DNA from: Pseudomonadota bacterium
Lineage (GTDB): Bacteria; Pseudomonadota; Alphaproteobacteria; Rhodospirillales; Magnetospirillaceae
DNA length: 17,746 bases
Assembly: GCA_023458315.1 (NCBI GenBank)
Contig: JAEXAH010000125.1
Location: 1 to 17,746, forward strand
Direction: 5' to 3'
Positions 1 through 6,209 of this stretch are shown piece by piece. Position 1 is the stretch's first letter. Each line of letters starts with the position of its first letter. The notes under the pieces are model-generated. The model worked only from the letters and a program-made list of their open reading frames with translations. It was not told the DNA's origin and did not search any database. A program made the position numbers and the translations under genes.

Positions 1-4
1 TTAG

Positions 5-121
5 AGCAGCGCGCCTTTAATCTGAGGCGCGCTGCTTCTGCGCCCATTGCGGGCGCGGCCAAGCGGGCGGATGCCCGCGCCCGGCGAGGGGCAATACGTG
101 ATGCAGATTTTCTGCATCACG
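5..121. other. Cluster of consecutive hairpins in a gene-free region
   Basis: No gene is visible in 1-225. Four inverted repeats follow each other: 5-16 with 25-36 (12 bp perfect, 8-nt loop), 40-45 with 51-56 (6 bp), 63-68 with 73-78 (6 bp, 4-nt loop), and 97-107 with 111-121 (11 bp perfect, 3-nt loop). Segment 51-58 (GGGCGCGG) can instead pair with 75-82 (CCGCGCCC), so the second hairpin competes with a larger one enclosing the third. None has a T-tract of its own. They could be terminators of a convergent gene to the left, a structured RNA, or palindromic repeats; the sequence does not decide. Confidence 0.6.
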
Positions 122-161
122 GTCTAACCGGCGCCAGGCTCCGTCTTTCCGGGGGGGTGGC

Positions 162-198
162 AAAACAAAACGCCCGCCGTGGTTTCCCACGGCGGGCG
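162..198 (-). terminator. Intrinsic terminator of the EF-G gene
   Basis: A 12-bp perfect stem (171-182 with 187-198, loop TTTC) lies 28 bases past the EF-G stop. Reading the minus strand, it is followed by a T-rich tract, the complement of AAAACAAAA at 162-170. This is a standard Rho-independent terminator in the right orientation. Confidence 0.9.
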
Positions 199-225
199 CT
201 TGTTTTGCGGTCGAACCGGGGCTGA

Positions 226-2367
226 TCAGCCCTTGTTCTTGCCGGCGACGATTTCGTCGGCGACCTGACGCGGAACCGGCTCGTAATGCGAGAATTCCAT
301 CGTGTACGAGGCGCGGCCCGAGGTCATGCCACGCAGCTGACCGATGTAGCCGAACATTTCGTTCAGGGGAACGAACGCCTCGACGGCGATGTTGGTGCCG
401 CGCTCCAGCTGACCCTGGATCATGCCGCGACGACGGTTCACGTCGCCGATGACGTCGCCCAGATAATCCTCGGGGGTCACGACCTCGACCTTCATCACCG
501 GCTCGAGGATGATCGGGTTGGCCTTGCGGATGGCTTCGCGGAAGCAAGCCTTGGCGGCGATTTCGAAGGTCAGGGCGTTCGAGTCCACGTCGTGGAACTT
601 GCCGTCGACCAGACGGGCGCGGAAGTCCACGGTCGGGTAGCCGGCCAGGACGCCGTCTTCCTTCTGCATTTGCAGACCCTTGTCCACCGACGGGATGTAT
701 TCCTTCGGCACCGAACCGCCGACGGTCTCGTCCTTGAACTCGTAGCCCTGGCCGCGCTCCAGCGGCTCGAACACGATCTTCACCTCGGCGAACTGACCGG
801 AACCGCCGGTCTGCTTCTTGTGGGTGTAGGTGTGCTCGACGGTCGAGGTGAAGGCTTCACGGTAAGCCACCTGCGGCTTGCCCATGTTGCCTTCCACGTT
901 GAACTCGGTGCGCAGGCGGTCCATGGTCACTTCCAGGTGCAGCTCGCCCATGCCGCGCAGGATGGTCTGACCGGTTTCGCGGTCGGTTTCCAGACGCAGC
1001 GAGGGGTCGGCGCGGACCATCTTGCCCAGCGCGTTGCCGAACTTCTCCTGGTCGGCCTTGGCCTTCGGCTCCACCGACACCGAGATCACCGGCTCGGGGA
1101 ACTTCATACGCTCCAGCACCACCGGGGCGGTCGGATCGCACAGGGTGTCGCCGGTGTCGGTTTCGGCCAGCGAAACCAGGGCGATGATGTCACCGGCGCG
1201 GGCTTCCTCGATCGGGTTCGGCTGCTGGGCGAACATCTCGACCATGCGGCCGATCTTCTCGCGCTTGCCGCGGGTCGAGTTCATGACGCTCATGCCCTTG
1301 GTCAGCACGCCGGAATAGACGCGGACGAAGGTCAGGGCGCCGTAGGCGTCGTTGATCACCTTGAAGGCCAGGGCCGAGAAGGGCTCGTCGTCGGACGACT
1401 TGCGCTCGCCCACGGCATTGCCTTCGGCGTCCACGGTCTTGATGTTTTCCACGTCGGTCGGGGCGGGCAGGTACCACACCACGGCGTCCAGAACCTGGCA
1501 CACGCCCTTGTTCTTGTAGGACGAGCCGCACAGGACGGGGTTGAAGGCGCCGGTCAGGGTGCCGCGGCGGATGCACTCGCGCAGCACGTCGGCCGAGGGC
1601 TCCTCGCCGGATTCCAGATAGGCTTCCATGGCGGCCTCGTCCTGCTCCAGGCAGGTGTCGACCAGCTCGGCGCGGTATTCGGCGATGGCGTTCAGGATCT
1701 CCTTGTCCTCATGGACCGAGATCTTGCAACGCTCGATGATGGCCGGGCCGTCGGCCTCGACGATGTCCCACTGCGAATCCTTGTCGTCGGATTCCCAGAT
1801 GTAGCCCTTCATCTCGACCAGATCGACCATGCCGCGGAAATTGTCCTCGGAACCGATCGGCAGGAAGATCGGCAGCGGACGGGCGCCCAGGCGAGTGCGG
1901 ATCATGTCGACGCAGCGGCGGAAGTTCGCGCCGGCGCGGTCCATCTTGTTCACGTAGCAGATACGCGGAACGTTGTAGTTGTCGGCCAGACGCCAGTTGG
2001 TTTCCGACTGGGGCTCGACGCCCGCCACGCCGTCGAACACCACGACCGCACCGTCCAGCACGCGCAGCGAACGGTTCACCTCGATGGTGAAGTCCACGTG
2101 GCCGGGGGTGTCGATCACGTTGATCTTCTTGCCCTTCCAGAACGCGGACACGGCGGCGGACTGAATGGTGATGCCGCGCTTCTGCTCCTGTTCCATGTAG
2201 TCGGTCGTGGTCGACGACTTCAGGTCCTTGGTGTCGTGGACGTCGACGATCGTGTGCTTACGGCCGGTGTAGTACAGGATGCGCTCGGTCGTCGTGGTCT
2301 TGCCGGCGTCGACGTGCGCGATGATGCCGATGTTGCGGATGTCGGAAAGGGGAGTCTGGCGAGCCAT
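226..2367 (-). CDS. fusA: Elongation factor G (stand-alone, divergent copy)
   Basis: This 713-residue translational GTPase catalyses ribosomal translocation with GTP hydrolysis in the cytoplasm. G1 is AHVDAGKT at 17-24, G3 DTPGH at 86-90, G4 NKMD at 140-143, and a G5-like GSSYKNKG is present. Domain IV (QTGGSGQFAEV, VPKEYIPSVDKG) and domain V (NEMFGYIGQLRG...GRASYTMEF) are intact, so it should be functional. Against the usual proteobacterial switch I (VHDGAATMDWMEQEQ, from memory), the spacing from HD to MEQE is 12 residues instead of 7, a five-residue insertion around 46-55. The rpsL, rpsG and tuf genes of the str operon are absent: upstream is a divergent CoA-binding gene, downstream a terminator. 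I infer a monocistronic paralogue, possibly with a specialised role. ATG start; upstream GGAC is a weak ribosome site. It is unclear from the window whether a canonical fusA also exists. Confidence 0.95.
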   Translation of the reverse strand: MARQTPLSDIRNIGIIAHVDAGKTTTTERILYYTGRKHTIVDVHDTKDLKSSTTTDYMEQEQKRGITIQSAAVSAFWKGKKINVIDTPGHVDFTIEVNRSLRVLDGAVVVFDGVAGVEPQSETNWRLADNYNVPRICYVNKMDRAGANFRRCVDMIRTRLGARPLPIFLPIGSEDNFRGMVDLVEMKGYIWESDDKDSQWDIVEADGPAIIERCKISVHEDKEILNAIAEYRAELVDTCLEQDEAAMEAYLESGEEPSADVLRECIRRGTLTGAFNPVLCGSSYKNKGVCQVLDAVVWYLPAPTDVENIKTVDAEGNAVGERKSSDDEPFSALAFKVINDAYGALTFVRVYSGVLTKGMSVMNSTRGKREKIGRMVEMFAQQPNPIEEARAGDIIALVSLAETDTGDTLCDPTAPVVLERMKFPEPVISVSVEPKAKADQEKFGNALGKMVRADPSLRLETDRETGQTILRGMGELHLEVTMDRLRTEFNVEGNMGKPQVAYREAFTSTVEHTYTHKKQTGGSGQFAEVKIVFEPLERGQGYEFKDETVGGSVPKEYIPSVDKGLQMQKEDGVLAGYPTVDFRARLVDGKFHDVDSNALTFEIAAKACFREAIRKANPIILEPVMKVEVVTPEDYLGDVIGDVNRRRGMIQGQLERGTNIAVEAFVPLNEMFGYIGQLRGMTSGRASYTMEFSHYEPVPRQVADEIVAGKNKG

Positions 2368-2460
2368 GTGGTTAAGGTCCGTTGTGAGAAAGGGACAAAG
2401 CCCAAGGCAAGGTCAAACATTCCCTGCCCAGGCCGTACTCCGAACTGGTTTGGGGGGCGT

Positions 2461-2466
2461 TTTATA
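2461..2466 (-). promoter_or_regulatory. Possible -10 element of the EF-G gene
   Basis: On the minus strand the sequence TATAAA stands out in this GC-rich region, about 95 bases before the EF-G ATG. No good -35 box is found 16-18 bases upstream of it, so the call rests on the -10 match and position only. Confidence 0.3.
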
Positions 2467-2588
2467 TGAGATCGCGCCCAAATGCCACTGCTTAACCGCA
2501 TGCTGCGCGATTCGGCTGTGGAAAGCTTGAACGCCGGGCGGCTTGCCGCCATCATCGGCGGCCGTGAAACCCAGGGGAAAGGCCCGCC

Positions 2589-3005
2589 ATGCCCAGTTAT
2601 TCCGACGATTTCCTGCGCGATGTCCTGTGCTCGGCGCGGGTGGTGGCGGTGGTCGGCTTCAGCGCCAATCCCGACCGGCCCAGCCATTATGTTGCCCGTT
2701 TCCTGCAATCCCGGGGCTATCGGGTCATTCCGGTCAATCCCGGGCTGGCGGGGCAGCAGGCCCTGGGCGAGACGGTGCGCGCCGATCTGGCGTCCATCCC
2801 CGAGCCGGTGGACATGGTCGACGTGTTCCGCAATTCCGAGGCGGCGGGCGCGGTGGTCGACGAGGCGGTGGCCATCGGCGCCAAGGTGGTGTGGCTGCAA
2901 CTGGACGTGATCAACGACGCCGCCGCCGCCCGGGCCGAGGCGGCGGGGCTGCGGGTGGTCATGGACCGTTGCCCCAAGATCGAGATTCCCCGCCTGGGGC
3001 TTTAA
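2589..3005 (+). CDS. CoA-binding domain protein (YccU/COG1832 type)
   Basis: This small cytoplasmic protein of 138 residues has one Rossmann-like CoA-binding domain. The nucleotide-binding segment VVGFSANPDRPSH is at 21-33, followed by the family's VIPVNPG (46-52), VWLQLDV (101-107) and the C-terminal signature MDRCPKIE (125-132). Length matches stand-alone members. Family members bind CoA or acyl-CoA, but the physiological role is not established, so no reaction is assigned. The ATG is preceded by AGGGGAAAGG at a good distance, which fixes the start. It is divergent from the EF-G gene across 221 bases and convergent with the YkgJ-like gene. The conserved Cys128 in the C-terminal motif is typical of the family. 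Confidence 0.9.
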   Translation: MPSYSDDFLRDVLCSARVVAVVGFSANPDRPSHYVARFLQSRGYRVIPVNPGLAGQQALGETVRADLASIPEPVDMVDVFRNSEAAGAVVDEAVAIGAKVVWLQLDVINDAAAARAEAAGLRVVMDRCPKIEIPRLGL

Positions 3006-3010
3006 GCCCC
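2996..3010. terminator. Short hairpin between convergent genes
   Basis: GGGGC (2996-3000) pairs with GCCCC (3006-3010) across a TTTAA loop that contains the stop codon of the CoA-binding gene. The stem is short and has no T-tract, so a role in termination is only possible. Confidence 0.25.
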
Positions 3011-3040
3011 CCAACGGGTCGGTTCATGGGCCGGGGCGGG

Positions 3041-3658
3041 TCACAGCGCCGTCGCCAGGGCGCGGACCATGGTGTCGGCCTTGATCTCGGCCAAAGCGTG
3101 GGCCAGGCCCAATTGGGCGCTGCCGTGGACCCGGTGCTGGGCGGCCAGCACCGGAATTTGCACCGCCTCGCCGTCGAAGGACCGGCGGCAGATGGCGGCG
3201 TCCGACGAATTCATGGCGCGACAGGGCAGCGGGCGGGCATGGTGGGTCACGCAACGGCCGTGATCGTCCAGCAACGGGCAGGGCAGGCGCGCCGCCCACC
3301 ATCCGGCCTGATCCAGTCCCTTGCCCCGTGCGGCGATGGCGGCGATGCGGGCGCGGGTTTCGCCGCGCGCCGGTTCCGGCAGGGCGGCGACGGCGTCCTG
3401 CACCAATGCCAGTTCGGCGGCGGTGACGCCGACCATCTGATGGCAGCATTGCACGCAGCCCGCCCCGCATTGCAGGGCGGCCATCTGCGCCTCCAGACCC
3501 ACGGCGGGCACGATTTCCGCCAGAAAGGCTTCGGCGGCGTCGATGGCGGCGCGGGCCGCCGCCGCCAGTCCGTCGCCATGGCGCAACGCCGCCAGCGCCG
3601 CCGCCTTGGCCCGGGCCTGGGCGTCGGAATAGCGGAACGGCGCGGGGGTGGAGGTCAT
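3041..3658 (-). CDS. YkgJ-family cysteine cluster protein
   Basis: This 205-residue protein belongs to the zinc/iron-chelating YkgJ family. The cysteine pattern is clear: CGAGCVQCC gives Cys64, 68, 71 and 72, then CPLLDDHGRC (Cys127, Cys136), PLPCR (Cys146) and Cys157. Two halves of a metal site are therefore present. The N-terminal 50 residues are Ala-rich and helical. The biochemical role of the family is not well defined; a metal or Fe-S cluster site is inferred from the cysteines. Its ATG shares one base with the TAA of the RNase D gene (TAATG on the minus strand), so the two genes are translationally coupled in one transcript. No signal peptide or membrane segment is seen. Confidence 0.88.
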   Translation of the reverse strand: MTSTPAPFRYSDAQARAKAAALAALRHGDGLAAAARAAIDAAEAFLAEIVPAVGLEAQMAALQCGAGCVQCCHQMVGVTAAELALVQDAVAALPEPARGETRARIAAIAARGKGLDQAGWWAARLPCPLLDDHGRCVTHHARPLPCRAMNSSDAAICRRSFDGEAVQIPVLAAQHRVHGSAQLGLAHALAEIKADTMVRALATAL

Positions 3659-4860
3659 TACTCGGCTTCGGCGGTTTCGGCGGCGTCCGACGGAGGTTCG
3701 GCCGGGTCCAGCGGCACCAGCCGCAGGCGGCGGCCATCGGTGCAGAAGCCCAGGCCCAGGCGGCCGTGCTTGAGGGCCAGCGCGTCCTCGCCGAACAATT
3801 CGCGGCGCCAGCCGTGCAGGGCGGGGACGTTGGCGGCGTCATCGGCGGCGATGGCCTCGACGTCGGCGGTGTTGGCCACCAGCTTCTGGGCGACGCCGTG
3901 CTCGTCGCACTTCATCTTCAGCAGCACCTTCAGCAGATCGACCACCGGGCCGAGGCCGCGCGGCAGTTCCACCCGCTCGGGCGGCTTGGGGATCTGGTCT
4001 TCGGGCAGCGCCAGGCCGCGCTTGACCGCTTCCAGCAGGGCGACGCCCATCTTGCCCTCGACCAATCCCTTGCCCAGACCGCGGGTGCGGCCCAGTTCGC
4101 CGGTGTCGGCGGGGTGGTGGGCGGCGATTTCCATCAGCGTCTCGTCGCGCAGCATGCGCTGGCGCGGAATGTCGCGTTCCTGCGCCTCGCGCTCGCGCCA
4201 TGCCGCCAGTTCCTTCAGCACTGCCAGGAATTTCGGGCTGGAGGAGCGAGGCTTCAGCCGCCGCCAGGCGTCTTCCGGATTGGTGCGATAGGTGCCGGGC
4301 TCGCTCAGCGCGCCCATTTCCTCGGACAGCCATTCCAGGCGGCCGTTGCGCTCCAGCTTGCGCAGCAGCTTCTCGTAGACGACGCGCAGATGGGTGACGT
4401 CGGCCAGGGCGTATTGCACCTGCTTTTCGGTCAGCGGCCGCAGCGACCAGTCGGTGAAGCGCATGGATTTGTCGATGCGCGCCTTGGCCAATTGGCTGGC
4501 CAGCGTCTCGTAGCCCACCGAATCGCCGAAGCCGCACACCATGGCCGCGACCTGGGTGTCGAACAGCGGCTGCGGCACCGACCCGCTGAGGTGCAGGAAA
4601 ATCTCGATGTCCTGGCGGGCGGCGTGAAAGACCTTGATCACCTTGGGGTTGGCCAGCAGCTCGAACAGCGGCGCCAGCTCGATGCCCGGCGCCAGCGGGT
4701 CGATGGCCCGTGCTTCGTCGGGGCCGGCCACCTGCACCAGGCACAATTGCGGGAAGTACGTCTTCTCCCGCATGAACTCGGTGTCCACGGTGATGTACGG
4801 GGCGGAGGAAAGTCGCGCGCAGAACGCGGCCAGTTCCTGGGTATTGGCGATCATCGGCAT
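3658..4860 (-). CDS. rnd: Ribonuclease D
   Basis: RNase D is a 3'-5' exoribonuclease that trims tRNA precursors and other structured RNAs. Residues 22-160 form the DEDDy exonuclease domain: Asp26 and Glu28 in VDTEF (ExoI), Asp84 in HAARQDIEIF (ExoII), and Tyr150 with Asp154 in YALADVTHL (ExoIII). An HRDC domain covers about 205-290 (KFLAVLKELAAWREREA...PRQRMLRDETLMEIA), followed by a second helical region. The length of 400 residues fits the family. The reading frame extends to a TTG at 4881, but the ATG at 4860 (MPMIANTQ) matches family N-termini better; the ATG at 4854 is also possible. Neither has a convincing Shine-Dalgarno site. It overlaps the YkgJ-like gene by one base. In many alphaproteobacteria rnd lies next to aspS; here a nucleoside hydrolase gene separates them. 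Confidence 0.95.
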   Translation of the reverse strand: MPMIANTQELAAFCARLSSAPYITVDTEFMREKTYFPQLCLVQVAGPDEARAIDPLAPGIELAPLFELLANPKVIKVFHAARQDIEIFLHLSGSVPQPLFDTQVAAMVCGFGDSVGYETLASQLAKARIDKSMRFTDWSLRPLTEKQVQYALADVTHLRVVYEKLLRKLERNGRLEWLSEEMGALSEPGTYRTNPEDAWRRLKPRSSSPKFLAVLKELAAWREREAQERDIPRQRMLRDETLMEIAAHHPADTGELGRTRGLGKGLVEGKMGVALLEAVKRGLALPEDQIPKPPERVELPRGLGPVVDLLKVLLKMKCDEHGVAQKLVANTADVEAIAADDAANVPALHGWRRELFGEDALALKHGRLGLGFCTDGRRLRLVPLDPAEPPSDAAETAEAE

Positions 4861-4900
4861 GGCCGGAAGTGATACACCCAAGCCTTGCGCCGGGCAAGGG

Positions 4901-4922
4901 CGGGGGAGGCAATCCTCCCCCG
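4901..4922 (-). terminator. Hairpin between nucleoside hydrolase and rnd
   Basis: A 9-bp perfect stem (4901-4909 with 4914-4922, loop CAAT) lies 25 bases after the nucleoside hydrolase stop and 40 bases before the rnd start on the minus strand. It lacks a T-tract in the minus direction, so it may terminate weakly or shape the rnd leader. Confidence 0.5.
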
Positions 4923-4947
4923 CGTGTTTATTATGGACCCGTGCCGG

Positions 4948-5988
4948 TCAGTCCGCCGGACCGTTGCACAAAGGCGCGTTGGCCAGCTTGGCGAAGACCG
5001 CCTTGAACTCGGCCTCGGACGCCCACATCACCACCGCCTTGGGCGGGATCAGGGCGTTATCGGTGCGGAAGGTGGTGCCGCAGGCATTGGCCACCGCCGT
5101 ATCCACCACCTTGACGTCCAGCCGCATGGTCTCGACCTTGACGTCTTTCAGCAGGCCGACGCCATAGGTGGTGGCCAGCGGGTCGAACACCGGCACCGGA
5201 TCGGGCTCGGCCGAGGTGCCGCATTTCTCCTGGATCACCGCCTTCAGGAAGCTGGCGACCGGGTCGGTGGCCTTGATCAGATCGGCGTATTCCGGGGTCA
5301 GGATGACGTTGTTGCAGGCGTTCAGCGGCACCAGTTCCAGCGGCAGCGCCGGGACCGTCCAGCGGAAGGCGGTCTGTGCCGCCAGCGGGTCCAGGAAGAT
5401 GTTCCATTCGGCGCTGGTGTTGGTGCCGTAGACCGGCCCCTGGTTCCATTGCGGCTTGGCGTTGTTCAAATCGGCGACGTTGCCGGGATACTTGCCGTCC
5501 ACCTCGATGGCGCCGCCCATGATGGAAATCTTGCCGATGCGGGCCAGTTGCGCCGGGCTGGCCCAGCACAGCAGCTCGGTGATGTTGGTCAGGCCGCCGA
5601 TGGAGATGATCGTCACCGGCTCCTTGGCGGAATCCAGCACGTCCATCATCAACTGCACCGCACTGCGCGGATCGGCCGGGGTGCAGGGCGGCGGCAGGGT
5701 GGGGGCCAGGCCCATGACGTCGTTCATGTTGGCGCGGAACGAGCGGGGAAAGGCGTGGTCATAGCTGCTGGGGCTGGCGGCGCCCGCGCAGACCGGGGCC
5801 GGGTTGTTGCCCAGCGCCAGCAGGCCGCGCGCGATGGCGACGCCATCCTCAAGATAGGTTTCGCCACAGCCGGTGACGGTGATTCCGGCGATTTCCACCG
5901 CCTTGTTCTTCATCATCAACAGGATGGACATGACGTCGTCCCAGCCCATGTCGGTGTCGATGATGATCTTCTGCACACCCTTACCCAT
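4948..5988 (-). CDS. Nucleoside hydrolase family protein (IUNH fold)
   Basis: Nucleoside hydrolases cleave the N-glycosidic bond of ribonucleosides using a Ca2+-bound aspartate cluster. This protein of 346 residues opens with IIIDTDMGWDDVM (Asp11, 13, 17, 18), the calcium and ribose site in which the usual DPG has become DMG. SAEWNIFLDPLAA (Glu194, Asn196) matches the ribose-binding AExN segment, and Asp269 in FDPLA matches the last calcium ligand. Two positions differ: the usual Asn of VGN is Cys41 (TGC), and the usual His before the last Asp is Phe268. Substrate is therefore uncertain and inosine/uridine activity should not be assumed. No signal peptide is seen. The frame extends to a GTG at 6012, but the ATG at 5988 has GGAGGGG five bases before it and is the better start. 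Divergent from aspS. Confidence 0.88.
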   Translation of the reverse strand: MGKGVQKIIIDTDMGWDDVMSILLMMKNKAVEIAGITVTGCGETYLEDGVAIARGLLALGNNPAPVCAGAASPSSYDHAFPRSFRANMNDVMGLAPTLPPPCTPADPRSAVQLMMDVLDSAKEPVTIISIGGLTNITELLCWASPAQLARIGKISIMGGAIEVDGKYPGNVADLNNAKPQWNQGPVYGTNTSAEWNIFLDPLAAQTAFRWTVPALPLELVPLNACNNVILTPEYADLIKATDPVASFLKAVIQEKCGTSAEPDPVPVFDPLATTYGVGLLKDVKVETMRLDVKVVDTAVANACGTTFRTDNALIPPKAVVMWASEAEFKAVFAKLANAPLCNGPAD

Positions 5989-5992
5989 CGGT

Positions 5993-5999
5993 CCCCTCC
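5993..5999 (-). promoter_or_regulatory. Ribosome binding site fixing the nucleoside hydrolase start
   Basis: The minus strand reads GGAGGGG, then four bases, then ATG at 5988. It is the strongest Shine-Dalgarno match in the region and rules in favour of this ATG over the upstream GTG at 6012. Confidence 0.75.
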
Positions 6000-6125
6000 G
6001 TGTTGTATGCACGCCAAAGTGGCATATTTCTGGAGGCTATGGGCAAACCGGCCAACCCACAATTCAAAATTCGCGTTACGCACCGACGTCGTGCCGGAAG
6101 GCGGATCACGATTGCCAGCCTTGAC

Positions 6126-6188
6126 GAATTCGCGCCCGCATGTCTTTTTCCCCGTTTCGAATGTTCTCGCCCATGCGGGGGCGAATTC
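6126..6188 (+). repeat. Long inverted repeat in the aspS leader
   Basis: GAATTCGCGCCCGCATG (6126-6142) and CATGCGGGGGCGAATTC (6172-6188) are inverted copies matching at 16 of 17 positions, separated by a 29-base pyrimidine-rich spacer. The right arm ends seven bases before the aspS ribosome site (GGAGA at 6196-6200). It could fold in the leader RNA and mask translation, or be a DNA operator. A weak -35-like TTGACG lies at 6121-6126, touching the left arm. Confidence 0.75.
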
Positions 6189-6209
6189 CGTCAGCGGAGA
6201 CATTGTTTC

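Noticed and set aside
226..2367. Part of a str operon
   Set aside because: No rpsL, rpsG or tuf next to it; a divergent gene lies upstream and a terminator downstream.
286..2469. Long plus-strand frame opposite the EF-G gene
   Set aside because: Low-complexity His/Val/Gly/Asp-rich translation typical of the complement of a GC-rich gene; EF-G on the other strand is unmistakable.
4861..4881. TTG start giving RNase D seven extra residues
   Set aside because: No suitable ribosome site and the extra residues are not typical of the family; ATG 4860 preferred.
6013..6209. T-box riboswitch in the aspS leader
   Set aside because: No specifier loop or T-box sequence seen, and T-boxes are not expected in this group; only a simple inverted repeat is present.
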